Below the pieces are notes generated by a model. The model saw nothing but the letters and a program-made list of their open reading frames with translations. It did no database searches and was not told the origin of the DNA. From Marsupella aquatica (Eukaryota > Marchantiophyta): a stretch of DNA of 64,000 bases. Positions 13,225 through 24,759 of the stretch are shown one piece after another (the stretch's first letter is position 1; each line of letters starts with the position of its first letter). Position numbers and translations under genes: made by a program. Where the stretch lies: positions 14,260,001 to 14,324,000 of the forward strand of contig OZ316895.1 in the NCBI GenBank assembly GCA_973895155.1. Direction: 5' to 3'.

Positions 13225-13230
13225 AATAAA
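13225..13230 (+). terminator. Candidate SPS polyadenylation signal
   Basis: AATAAA lies 536 bases after the SPS stop codon, in A/T-rich sequence, with no competing gene between. Plant poly(A) signals are loose, so this is only the best-looking hexamer; the 3' UTR could end earlier. Confidence 0.3.
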
Positions 13231-13839
13231 GTGAATGCAAAATATTGCACTTTGTGAAAACAATGTAGCGGCTGCAGTTTCCATTACCAGGCCACCGAAG
13301 AGCTGATACAACGGAGTGGGCATAGAAATAGCTGAAGCATGTCTTATGCGTTTTATGCTTCTTGGACATGAAATTGTGCACATGTGTCGACAACAATTTG
13401 CTAGTCTATGGAATGTCACGAAATTCGACCAGACATTTTGGATACCTGAAAACTAGATACTGCAGAGATTCATCTGGACATCAGATTTCTTGGAAAAACC
13501 AAACTTGTCGAAAATGTCGTACTGAATGCTATAGTGGACCTCTTCGCTGCTCATGGCTAACTATGTACTGCTGGTACGGTCGATGGCTTCGCAACCATCA
13601 AGTTCGTACGACCATTGGCCCCAGTCCACCATGTAAAGTTGGTGGCAGCGAAAATAGAGGGCTTCTCGGGGAGTCCATTTTCTGACTCCTCGCCGGACCT
13701 CAATAGCCATTTGTACCCGTCAGTAGGGACTGTGATTTTGCCTAGGATCAGACCTTATTTCAGTGAGAATGTGCGAGATTGAATGTAGGGCCTTGGATTT
13801 AACGACAGTTGGGAGACTGGGTGGGTCAACATCTTTGCG

Positions 13840-14520
13840 GTACACTGCCAAGCTCAAGCTCGCCGTGCTACAGTTCAGTGATATGGGTGGGAACCTCACG
13901 AGCCCAGTGCACTTGCAGTAGGGCGTCTCAAACTTGCTCTCTCCTGTTTTTTTTTTCCATTCAGCCATCTCTAAGACGCAGCCTCTAAGAAATGTACGCC
14001 CACAACCTGGACCAAGGCTCAACTTTTAGATCAACTGCATCCACAGGGTTAAGGTTTTGAGATGGGGATTGGCATCCACAAGGTTAAGGTTTGAGATGGG
14101 TTTCGACAGGCTCCCACGGGTCATCTGAACACCAGCAACCTAGACCAAAACTCAACTTTTGGATCAACTGCATCCACAGGGTTAAGGTTTGAGATGGGTT
14201 TCTCCCATGGGTCGCTGAGCACCAACAATTTTAGAATGGTTGTTGATGATCCTTGAAGAGCACTAACATATAGTGCACAAAGCAACTTTCAGTGAGGATG
14301 GCAATACACTGACCGCCCTAGTTACTGATGGTCACCTTTTAAGGGATCAAAGAGCATATTTTTAGTCCGTGACTCAACTGTAACATTTCGGTCACAAGAA
14401 ACCTCCGGGAATGAGCTGGTTTGAGACATCCTAGTACACTGCCAGGCTCGAGCTTGTGGTATTACAGTTCAGTGGTATGGATGGGAACCTTACAAGCTCA
14501 CTATACTTGCAGAACACTGC
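13840..14520. repeat. Duplicated intergenic segments downstream of SPS
   Basis: Two kinds of duplication overlap here. A unit of about 134 bp is repeated head to tail: 'caacctggaccaa' begins at about 14002 and its diverged copy at about 14136, both followed by CTCAACTTTT and ATCAACTGCATCCACAGG. Separately, an 80-bp stretch at 13840-13920 (GTACACTGCCAAGCTC to ACTTGCAG) recurs diverged at 14434-14513. No coding function is visible. Confidence 0.7.
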
Positions 14521-14529
14521 CCAGGCCTG

Positions 14530-16338
14530 CAAGTGCTCATGTGCCTCACCACTTTGGCCTATGGCAGCTGTGGGTGTGGTATGAAGGGAATGGGTGAAAA
14601 TGCTCTAATGGCCAAAATCTGCTCTACATCTTCCTAGTTTCATGCTGTGACCTGTACAGAACAGCCCTGGCTAACAGGAAAAACTGTATCAAGTTTAGGA
14701 CTGTCATCCTCCAGGAGACCACAATGTGCGTAAGGATAAAAGGCATCTATCATCTTGCAATTATCATAATATGGTGCAGCATAACATACCTAAAATTTGA
14801 TTTGAAACTTTAAAACAGTGTAACATATTGTAAATTTGATACTGACCTTGTACTTGACTCAGATCGTTTTGGGGCCATCGTAAACATAGTAGAGCATATC
14901 ATACAGTTATGAATGTACTCGCAACATGTTACTCTTAGTCCAGGCCCTAGTAGTAAGATTTTTCTTGAAGAAGTAAACATTTAGCTTTCCTTAAGTGAAT
15001 TTGGGCGAGTTTGCAGACCACTAAAGGGAACTAGGGACACCTCTATGAATTAAATCTGTATCAGGTCCTCACTTGTTTCCAACCCTGGTTAAATAGTAGC
15101 GCAATGCTTGAAATGACAAGAAACACGGCTGCAAAACTAAACTAGAAAGAAGTTCACCATAAGCAATTTGACTATAAATGTTTTGGGACACCATCCAAGG
15201 TTTCGAGGTAACCATTAACCTGGCCCATGCTCCCCAGAGAAACCAATTTAGATTGAAAAGATACCTGAGTGTGAGGCTCAATGAGACCTTGACTCCTTAA
15301 TTTTTGGGTAGTTCATACGTTCCTACAGCAATGTGATCTTTTCGTCTGAGCAACTAGGCTCTGTAAACATTCTACATAAGTATGCATGGTTGTATTCCTT
15401 GCAACGCTGAAGAGTGTCTAGGCAACTTTCCCGACAAGCTATCTGATCTGCAGATTATTTTGTTGAATGACACCAAATGCTTTTACGGTTTACGAGGTGA
15501 ACATCACAAGACAGAAAGGAACTAGAACAAACCATGACCATCTGTCCGTCCGTGAGACACTGACGATGATTATTTATTTACATTTCCATTATGAGCTGCA
15601 TTACAAAATAAGGTCGTAGATGATTCCAAAATACAATCACGTCACGGATGATTCCCCATTTTCAAGAAATATGGCTGTACGCCATTACAACATTGAACAT
15701 TGACCTTGGATCAGTCCTAACGCTTGGTTTGGCCTTCATTTCACGATGGGAAGTAGGAACCTAAAATGGGGAGTAAATTCGTTTAATATCGTCTAGCTTC
15801 TAGCGATATCAACAAAAAAAATTGTGTCAGCCTTAGTGACCCCTTCAGTTGGGACATTGACTGATCATATCCGATCAGTCCTTCAAATCATTTCAGCTCT
15901 GGCTTCTTCAAAGTTGCTAATCTTTGACTGAATTCTCTCTGATCAGCTCGCTTAATCTCCGCTGCACATTATTCCGGTAGAGAAAATCTCAGATTGGAGC
16001 AATAGCCAGTTGTTTCTGATCACTATGCGACTCACTTCAGCTCACATTTGAGAGACTCCAAAACCTTGCCGCAGAAACATCCTTTTGCCCATCCATTAAA
16101 CTACGGTCAGTCCCGATGCCATGAACTGCAATGAACGAAGATCCTGTCTGCAACAACCCTCCCTTCCAGATTCAGGACAAATTGAGGATGTTTTCGAAGT
16201 TTAAAGGATCCCACCATTGATTCTTATCTGCTGAAGAGACGTTTCTGGAGACGGGAACTGGCTGCATCAGAGGAACCTTCAGGAAAATGCCTGAAACGAG
16301 TATGGACGAGAACTGTCGATCTTATACTGCACCGGTTC
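14530..16338. other. Intergenic sequence, nothing recognised
   Basis: A/T-rich sequence between two convergent genes, SPS (+) and the peptidase gene (-). Its right part should hold the peptidase 3' UTR. No ORF, RNA gene or mobile element is supported. Confidence 0.5.
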
Positions 16339-19300
16339 TTACTTCGAAAAGTAAGAGTACCTTAAGCTGCTCAATACCTTTAGCTGTTCCAACTCCTCAC
16401 CCACGGCAATACCAGGATCTACATAACATAGCTAAAACACCAAACAGAAAAGCAACATGTAATAAGTTTCAGTGTACAGACCTAGGATTCTCAGATTCTC
16501 TTAGCTAAGCAAAGAAATAACCAGATCTGCAAAACGAGTTGTGACACCAAACAAAACGGCTTTTCACTCCCATTTCATGTAAAAACTCTATGCCACCTTG
16601 AGATCTGCTACTAGACACAATATCTCGACTTCTCACCCTATTCCCAAGCTCTTAACCCCTCAGAACCATAACCAGAGGATTCGTAACGAAGATGCAAACA
16701 TCATGAGACTCATTCAATCCCCCTCCATAAAACTCTGTTGCAAGAATGATCACTTAGAAAAGAAAATAGAAAAGATTAGGTTTTTGATTGAGATATGAAT
16801 TGTCAAGGGAATTATATGGTTCTGAGGGATTAGAGCTAGGGAATAGGGTCAGAAGACGAGAAATTGTGTCTAATCTCAAGGTGGTGTACAGTTTTCGCCA
16901 TGAACTGAAACGAAGATGCAAACATCATGAGCTTTCACAAGTGTCCTCTACGAAAGAAATATGTCAACTAAAATTACCGGGTCAGCTGTACAATACCTGA
17001 TATTCGGTCTCTTTCAGACTATCCACATCGTACTTGATAAGTTGCTGCCACCCACTCTTCTCCCTAAGCGACTTCGCTAGTAGCTCTGTGCTCTGCATCC
17101 CTCCCAGCCGATGCACAGGTTGAGGATTCATAACGCTCAAATTTTCTGGACATTCTATATAAAATAACAATCGAATTCAGATGTAATTCATGGCGACACT
17201 CATGACTTGGTAGATCGTTTCTGACGCCATTGAAGCGACCTTAAAAAACAAAATCCATCCCTTCTAGTTCAAACGGAGGCTCAAACATAATAACTTGTTC
17301 ATCTGCGGACCATGTCCAAATAATGTACTGCCAGTTAGGCCTTCTCAGAGAGGGACATATATAAAGGATCAATACCACTGAAGGGTCTAACACCAGAAGA
17401 TAGACATCTTCTGATACGCCTGTTGGGTCCCCCCGCCGTTCGATACCAACTATAGTTCTAGAATGACCTCGGTGTTGAAAGTATAGTGGCCTACATACAC
17501 AAGATATATGTATGAGACACTGGTGCATGAAGGATGAGACTTAAGTGCTAATCATCATCAGACCAAGGGAAAATTAAAATTCACTGCAAGCAAATCCTCT
17601 TCAGAAAACAAATCGTTCCAGATCTAGAGGCACTTGTTCTACGTACAAGAAACTAAGCCCAAATGGCGAGCTAAAAAGCAACATTGTCCACATTTCTCCA
17701 ACTTCAACTGTCACAGCATTCTGTAAGACATGGATAATGACAAACAAGGAAGCAACAAGCTCCACAATTTTCCAAAATTCTAATTGTAACAGTATCTTTT
17801 GGCATTAAAATAACACCTCACCGCCAACACAAATAGCACCAGATTGAAAACTAGGAATAAGGTAGCTCCAATATCAGCTTAACACTTTTCTCCAAAAAAC
17901 CAATAGCATGTCTTCGTTATTGTGGCTCTTTAGTATGATAAGTGGAATGCAGGGACAGCGGAGACTAGGTAGTTAGCAAATTTCCTATAAACCAGTAGCT
18001 CAAAAGGAGAGGAGGGAAAAAAAGGAGTACAGAAGAAAACTCCGAATTCGAAGTAGGAAAAGAAGTTTCCAGCCAAACTACGAAAATCCCTGCCAAATAA
18101 GTATTTTGGAACATGAACTGATTTTAGCAACTTTGGACCAGCAGCAACACTTACGAACGCTTGCTCAAGTTGACTAAATCTCGTGAATTATTGGACCTTG
18201 CAGGAAATATCTGAGACGAACGGTCTGTGAAATAGCTCCAAACCCACTCGATTAGATGGTGATGATTAATATTTGAACCGTCCTTATCCCCTCCCGAAGA
18301 GGACCCCTGCATGCCTGCCTTTCTACGTTCCCTATTTCCAAGGGGCTTGGATCGTCCACCATTTTGAGGTTTTTTCTTTTGGGGGCCAGTAGCAGCCTGC
18401 AGACTCTCTAACTTCTGGTCTGTACTCCCAACATCCTTCTCTTCCACGATACTTCCTCCACGTTCCCTCTCTTTTGCCTCGACTTCCTCGTTGTCCTCTT
18501 CTCCACAAGAAGAATCCTCCTCACTCGTTTCCTCTTGGTCTGTTCCAGCATGCTCTTCGTCCCCATTACCTGAATTCCGCTGCTGATCTTCGTCAGGAGG
18601 GCCACTATTTCGGAAGGCTGGATAGTCCTCAACGATGACGTAGTCTTGATGTGAGCCTCTCTCCTTTGTGGGGTTTTCATCCACGTCCTTCATACAACTT
18701 GAGCAAAGGTCAAAGTTTCTTGTCATGAGGCTCTTATACCTCCTTCCGTCAATCGGTTTTCTACATCCATCACACACATAATGCCAGTCGCCTGTAGAGG
18801 CTTCGTTATCCCCTGGCAGCTTAATATGTTTTTGAGACGCATCACCTGGTTCGGTATCATCGTGATCCTCCGCATCCTCGGGATTCCCTCGAGACTCGTC
18901 AGAATTGCCTCCACTTTCCGACAATCGTGAGCCCCCCTTTTGAGTTGGCTCACATTGCGACACTGATTTCACACAGTCGTCACATGACTCCGAGTCTTCG
19001 TTCACATTACCCCAGTCCTTAGTCCCATCTTCACAAATCTTACCACATTTGATAGCCCCACCTCGTGAATTGTTGCCAGGGCAGTTCTTCATCCCCTCGC
19101 TCAAAATGTCTAACTCATCATCACTCGACAGGGAAATCGGCGGTAGCTTCTTTTTTTTGGTGTCCAACCCCCCTCGAACTCGTTTGCCGCCCAGGGCAGT
19201 GAAGCTAACTATCTTGGCCCGAACACCGAAGGACCTCAGCAAAGCTGCACACTCCGTGGTCCCAATCCACTTCCGGGTTCCAGCGATCGCCCAGCCGAAG

Positions 19301-20311
19301 TACGCAGCTCCTGGCAAGTCAAACCCTTTGGCCCAGGCGATTTCCAACCATGTCTGAAGGGCTGGGATGTCCGGCACAAATCCTGCCCCATTAAAAAGGA
19401 CCTCACTCGCGTCTTGCTCTTCGGTGAGCAGGAAGGAGCAGAGAATCTGAATATTCCTCCAGCCACAGCCCCATCCCAGGTCCTCGTCATCCACACTCTG
19501 AAAGTGGTCGACGTGGCCGGAGAGAGATGCGGAGGTGACAAAATGCTGCTCGGCTAGGAGGCATTCTTTGACCAGGTTGATTATACCTTCCTCGACTTGA
19601 ACGAAAGGGGCCCTGATCTGGGAGGTGATGAGCCCCTTCAGCATATCCTCAAGTGGTATCCGCGCAATCCCTGACTCCCGTGAGGCGTCGTCGTCGGTGG
19701 TTGGTGTTGTACTCTTCCCGCCTGAGGGTCCCCTTGAGCTTTTGCTGCTCTTACTGCTCTTACTGCTCTTACTGCTCTTGCTGCCACTCTCAAATTCTTC
19801 ATCTCCAGATACTCCTTCCGCCTGTACAAGAAAGTAAGCTCAAACATCCATTGCCAGGTAATGCAGCCCGTTTCAACCTGACCAAGTGATAACTCTGTGC
19901 AATTCATCTTCCAAAGTAAGTGCCAAACATAAAAATTCTGGAAAGCTTGTGGAAGCAGGGAACACGCTACACTTATCCACGTTTTGCACTCATACCCAGT
20001 GCATTTAGACACGGTACACTTCTACACTCATGCAAATGCAATGGTCACCCGACGGACAGAAATATCCAGTCATCACACTCAGTAAATCGAATCGATCGAG
20101 TTGGCGTTGGTATAAACCCTGAATCGAACGATGGAGTAACTAAGGAAGTACTGAAATTACGAACACCCAAATTAGAGTACCCCTGGGACATAACGACAAT
20201 GAAAGAAACCTGGAGAACTCTGACACGGATCAGAGGTTACATCTAGGACCATACCTGCATGAGACTTGGAGATTGAACTTCTCCGTCTGTATTCATAGCG
20301 TGCGGCAGCAT
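16339..20311 (-). CDS. Peptidase C78, ZUFSP-like ubiquitin/UFM1 protease with interrupted catalytic domain
   Basis: Cysteine protease of the C78 family. The nearest known relatives (ZUFSP/ZUP1) cleave K63-linked ubiquitin; other C78 members process UFM1, so the modifier is not settled. Exons (minus): 20311-20255, 19821-18155, 17490-17376, 17092-16997, 16431-16339, giving about 675 aa in one frame. Catalytic Cys in DLGWGCGWRN (about residue 138, codon 19467-19465), His in QHRGHSRTIVG and Asp in LLVLDPS are all present. The ends GTRKWIGTTECAALLRSFG and GWQQLIK...EYQ, then LCYVDPGIAVGEELEQLK, are family-typical. Between VRAKIVSF and LIEWVWSYF lies an acidic insertion of about 300 residues with a degenerate ZZ-like finger; ZUFSP proteins have only about a dozen residues there. 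An SSK-repeat Ser/Lys stretch precedes the domain. The first exon is tentative. The end of exon 3 could also be 17379. No N-terminal C2H2 fingers are seen. Confidence 0.85.
18690..18790 (-). other. Degenerate ZZ-type zinc-finger-like segment inside the C78 peptidase
   Basis: Within the acidic insertion, the segment YVCDGCRKPIDGRRYK followed by NFDLCSSC copies the plan of a ZZ finger (C-x2-C, G-x-RYK, FDLC-x2-C). Four of the six usual cysteines are present (about residues 369, 372, 392 and 395). The middle CxxC pair, normally right after RYK, is replaced by S and T. It may bind one zinc ion or none. ZZ fingers usually mediate protein contacts, so a binding role is possible, but this is inference from motif resemblance alone. 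Confidence 0.6.
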
Positions 20312-22379
20312 TTTCGGAGCCCCAAAGATTGTATCTGATGTGATGTGCTGCCCCAAATACTATTTGAGTTTGACCTGGGATGGAAAGATTAAAATTTCGC
20401 GCACCCACCCCAACGAACCCAAGCCAATCCGAGTCTGGGCTAGAGCAGTGCTACACAGTCAGTCCTCTGGGCGATGGCAATGGAATGGCTGAATTGAACC
20501 CGCGAGGCCCGCGAGGGACCAACAGGACTAGTGACAGTACGGGATCAGCTTCGAATTTACTTTTTCTGTTGCTGTTGTTCTTCTGTTTGGACCGCGAAAC
20601 TTGATTGGAGATCGATGGATGCATGCCCACGATATAGCGAGTTGTCGAAGCAATACCGTTCCCCAGCTTCGGAGTTACGTGTCACTACCGTTCATCTGAA
20701 TCGCCACCCGAACCCACGCGATTCCGACATGTAAGAGAAACATTGATTCATTTCTGATTCCAGAATCCCATGAGCATCGCCACGTGTGTTCTCGAGTGTC
20801 ATGTTGACAATTCTCCACATCGCACAGCCTGTACCCTGAGTCCGTGACGTCGGGATGTCCTTCCTGCTGTTGCCAACTAGCACAGACACGAGCAAACAGC
20901 TCTCGACGAACTCGCTAGGATTGATTGACCAGCACTGTCTACAGTAGTTCGGAGAAACGAAACCGTATCAAGAAATCCCTTTACTCGAAAGTGGCATCCC
21001 CTCCTGTTGTTGGGGCGCCACTCAGTTCGTACCAAATGGCGTCAAGATAGGAAATAACAGCCGCTACATAATCGTATGACCCTCCTGACCTCTGACTCCA
21101 GCCAACGAAGGCACAATATATGTTCCCTGAGTTCCTCGATCTCAACCAAACACAGCCCCCGATGTTATATGGATTGCAAATTTTCGCGTTCAAGCTTATC
21201 GATGCTGCGTGCACAAACAACCCGTCGACTTCGGACTTCCTTCCTCCGAGCAACGCTCTCCAGTACAGACACCGCCACTCCGATTGTTCATCCACCAGTA
21301 CAGCTGACCCGAACTGACCCGGACTGAACTGAACTGAACTGAATTGAACTGAATTCAGCTGCTGCCACAATCAAAAGCGCGAACATGCATCGATCGAATC
21401 CCTTCCTTACAATCAAGCGATGCGGAAAACAGAGGCCTAGCCCACAACACAGCCAAGAACAGCAAAAGCACACTAGCCGAACAATAGACACAAGCCTAGT
21501 ACTGGAGGGAGCTAGCGATCGACTGATTACAGCTCCTCCGCCTCCGCCCTCCTCCACCTCACCTGTGTCCTTCAAAGTCATCATCCATTGGTGGGGCGAC
21601 GAGGATCGCTCGCTTCATTGCAAACGATACGGAAATCAAACCAAAAGCAAGCCACACAATCGAATCACTCCCACTGAGGACACCTGCTGAGGTGGACGAG
21701 AGGAGGGTAGTCAGCATGACTCGCCGAATGACCAGTCACTCACTGACTCAGCATCACACTGCGCAGCGAGAGAAGAAATGACTGAATGAGAGTTCCACAG
21801 ACACCATCGATCGAATCGCTTCCTTGCTCTAGCTTTGCACACGATTCGGGTTCGAAATCAATATCAAAACACACACTGCATGACACCGCACTGACAGCAA
21901 AACCGAAGCACGAACTCATTAACCCAGCAAACGAATACGATTGAAAAAGCGCGCTGGCATGGATGGTTCGAGCGACGGCTGATCGGAGCAGCCAGTCACG
22001 CAGCCGATCGAGTCGATCGGGAGGAGGAGAGCAAGAGAAAAAACATCGCTCCGCATCGCGAGGTGCACGATTCATAATTCGATTCTCTCTTCTTCGCTCT
22101 TATGAGCGGCGGCTCGTTTGCTGTAATTCAGTCTCTGGCATGGAGCAAACTGGAGAGGGCTTGTTTGGAGAAGGAGCATAGAGGGTATGGCTTGTTTGGA
22201 GAAGAAGCAGAGAGGATATGGCTTGTTTGGAACGAGAGGATTCGGTCCCACAAACTGGATCAACCTCATGCCATCCCACACCAGTTGGCAGTCAGCATGA
22301 GCTCGTTTTCCGAGCGAGCCATGCAGACGTGAATGTGTGTCACTTTGGCACTTTTTCGCTTTTCTATTATTCTGTGGTA
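20312..22379. other. Upstream region of the peptidase gene; no gene seen
   Basis: This 2 kb lies ahead of the minus-strand peptidase gene and should hold its promoter and leader. Several frames are open for 60-130 codons on both strands (for example 21370-20981, minus) but none resembles a known protein. A run of GAACT/GAATT pentamers lies at 21311-21355. A 31-bp unit, GGCTTGTTTGGAGAAG plus a purine-rich tail, is repeated about 2.6 times at 22158-22240. Confidence 0.45.
22158..22240. repeat. 31-bp tandem repeat, about 2.6 copies
   Basis: Units start at 22158, 22189 and 22220, each beginning GGCTTGTTTGGA. The first two units differ at three positions or so. No known binding site is recognised. 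Confidence 0.85.
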
Positions 22380-23955
22380 GGGGTAACACCTCTCTTTTTT
22401 TAACCCTCCTCTTTTTTAGATTACACCCCTCCAAAAGCTACCGCTACTTTTGGCCAAGCTTGGCAAATTGGCGACTGTAAGTGTTTCCCCAACTTGTGGC
22501 CAATTGGCTAGGTTTTTGTTTCCCATTAGAAAGGTTTCCACTTAGCCACAGCCCCAGTTAGGTGGAATCTACTGGTAGTCCTTAATTATCTAGGGAGATC
22601 TAACGGTTCAGGACAGAAACACCTAGCCACAACCCAGTTAGGTAGAATCTAATGGTAGTCCTTAAATCTAGGGAGATCTAACAGTGAATATCAGATAAAA
22701 AATCTTTATAGTATCTTTTTCTTTTCACACGATCGCATTGGCCAAAAGGGAAAAACCTGAATGATTAGGCTGGTAAAGGCCTCCCAGGACCACATTCTCC
22801 TAAATTTAGATACCTCGAGATAATTATGTTACATTGTTCCAAAGACAAAAAGCGCACTACTGTGTAATGATATCACGCTGTCAACAGAGCAAAAAGTGCC
22901 AAAGTGAAGCTGTTATATGGTGAATCCAACTCTCATGTTTTGTCTTATTCATATTTGTGTATCATGAATTTTTATTTGAATGTACCTTAACAAGGGGCAT
23001 CCTTTGTATCACATAGACTTTTAATTCATTTTTGGACCCCTTTAAATTTTTGGTATTCTATAGTGTTTTGAATTTATTTTGGCAGCCCCCCTAATTTGTA
23101 AACTTTGTTAAGTCCTAGAGAGAAACTAAGAGCTTCATTTTCTACCACTTTTAAGTATACTCATGAGTGAAAGGAATGATTCTAAGAAATGTCAGCACAT
23201 CCTGTCTTAAGCTCCCCTTGTGGCTTTATTTACTAAGTTTATGGTTTTTATTGAATAAGAGTCATTAATAAGACACACTGAAATACGTGCACAACTCGTA
23301 GGATCTTTGTGTAATAAAATTGTACTTTCCATTGGTCACTATGTACTTTTATTCCATGTGTTTTATTTATATTATTTTATTTCATTGTGTACAACTCGTA
23401 GCAACTTTGTGTAATAAAATTGTACTTTCCATTGGTCACTATGTGCTTTTATTGCATGCACTTTATTTATATTTTTTGTCCACTTAATATCACTACAGGA
23501 CAAAAAGTAAAGCATGTTCCAGGATGAGCATGCTATATCACGCTGTCAAAAGAGCAAAAAGTGCCAAAGTGAGATAGGACCAATGTGTTTAAAGGTTTCT
23601 ACTTTGAGCAAAAAGTACCAAAGTGAGATAGGGCTAGCGTAATTTAAAGTGCCAAAGTGAGATAGGACCAGCTTATTTTCTAAGGTTTTTACTTTTCCGC
23701 CAGAGTGGCCAATGTCCAATCAGTGAAAGGGAAGAAGCTCAAAACATTCTTTATCTGATTATTTTCCTAACCGTCAGATCTCCCTAGATTTAAGGATGAC
23801 CTTTCGGATTCTGGCTAATGGGACCTGTGATTAGGTGGGACACTAGCTAATGAGACAGAAACATACTAGCCAATTTTGGCCAAGAGTGGGCCAAAGCTTT
23901 TTTGGGAGATGAAATTTGGCAAATTTTTGCCACTAAAAAAAGAGCTGAGTAGCAT
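22380..23955. mobile_element. Element with long terminal inverted repeats, no transposase (foldback or MULE-like)
   Basis: The left arm (about 22380-22712) and the right arm (about 23745-23955) are inverted copies of each other. Read inward, both run through CTCTTTTTTTA, TTGGCCAA, GGCAAATT/TTTGCC, TTGGCTAG, CCCATTAG and CTTAAATCTAGGGAGATCT to ATCAGATAAA. The left arm carries an internal duplication of about 85 bp (two copies of the TAGGGAGATCTAAC segment). The A/T-rich centre codes for nothing. A 39-bp segment with GCAAAAAGTGCCAAAGTGA occurs at 22868 and again at 23534. Exact ends and a target duplication are not clear. Fragments of the same family lie at 4250-4435 and 50998-51200. The superfamily is not determined; long inverted ends suggest a MULE or foldback type. 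Confidence 0.65.
23291..23475. repeat. Exact 100-bp tandem duplication inside the inverted-end element
   Basis: ACAACTCGTA at 23291 recurs at 23391, and the next 80 or so bases (through GTACTTTCCATTGGTCACTATGT) match with few changes. It lies in the non-coding centre of the surrounding element. Confidence 0.9.
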
Positions 23956-24155
23956 CCCACTCAGGCACTATTTTAGGAGACCCAACAGAGAGGAGTAAAT
24001 TTCAGAAAGTCCCAGAGTGAGATTGGACCCCACAGGCACTATACTAGGCGACCCCAGTAAAGAGATGTATATTTCAAGGAAAAGGGCCAAAGTGAGATAG
24101 GACCCCACAGGCACTCTATGTGGAGACCCAATAGAAGGGAGTAAATTTAAAGCCC
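23950..24155. repeat. About 77-bp tandem repeat, 2.6 copies
   Basis: Units of about 77 bp run from CCCACTCAGGCACTAT (23953), CCCACAGGCACTATACTAGG (about 24029) and CCCACAGGCACTCTATG (about 24105). Each holds GGNGACCCNA and GAGTGAGATNGGACC. The CCAAAGTGAGATAGGA motif also occurs three times inside the neighbouring element (23560-23670), linking the array to it. Confidence 0.7.
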
Positions 24156-24159
24156 TCAT

Positions 24160-24755
24160 CGAGCATTCATATACCCTATGGGGTTGTGTTTTTTCATCTT
24201 TTGGTGGCAGACACCAACTCATTTAGGATAGCATAGTGTTACATAGAGCTAGGGAGCATCTTCCAACTCTAAAGGACTGGCAAGGGACATTGCATACCCT
24301 CCCTTCATCAGTTTCATTCATAAGGTTGACCTTTACACTACTTAGCCCAATGCAAGTGCACAAGCCTGTGCATTGCATATATAGAAGATGTTGAGGCAAG
24401 GAAAAGAAGCTGGTAAGGCCTCCTATGTAACATTGCACCCATGTTATTGTTGGGAGCATGGGCTTGTTGCAGCCATATGGTAGTGCCACTATGCAATCCG
24501 TGCCCATGTGTTGCACAATTGTGATTCCAAGCATGTTTTTGTGGCGACCATGTGCTCATTGCAACCATGTTGTTGTTGCAAAAGTGATTGGGGCAAGGGC
24601 AAAACAGACTGTGGCAACAGGGGCAGGCACGACCACATAGCACTAGGGAGAGGGAGACATTTCTTCCCCTCCTCTCCCTCATGTTATCCTTCCAGCAAGA
24701 ATTTCATTAAAAAGATGTTTTTCATTGCAAAAATAGATGTAGTCAACCATGTAGG
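24160..24755. other. Intergenic sequence, nothing recognised
   Basis: Short open frames on both strands only. No homology recognised and no RNA gene seen. Confidence 0.5.
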
Positions 24756-24759
24756 AGAT

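Noticed and set aside
17241-17375. Direct readthrough of the peptidase exon after LVLDPSVV to a stop at 17241
   Set aside because: Splicing at 17376 to 17092 and then 16431 restores the conserved C78 C-terminus, whereas the readthrough peptide has no family resemblance.
20981-21370. 129-codon minus-strand frame upstream of the peptidase gene
   Set aside because: Begins in a simple GAACT repeat, has no recognisable domain and no splice link to the peptidase exons.
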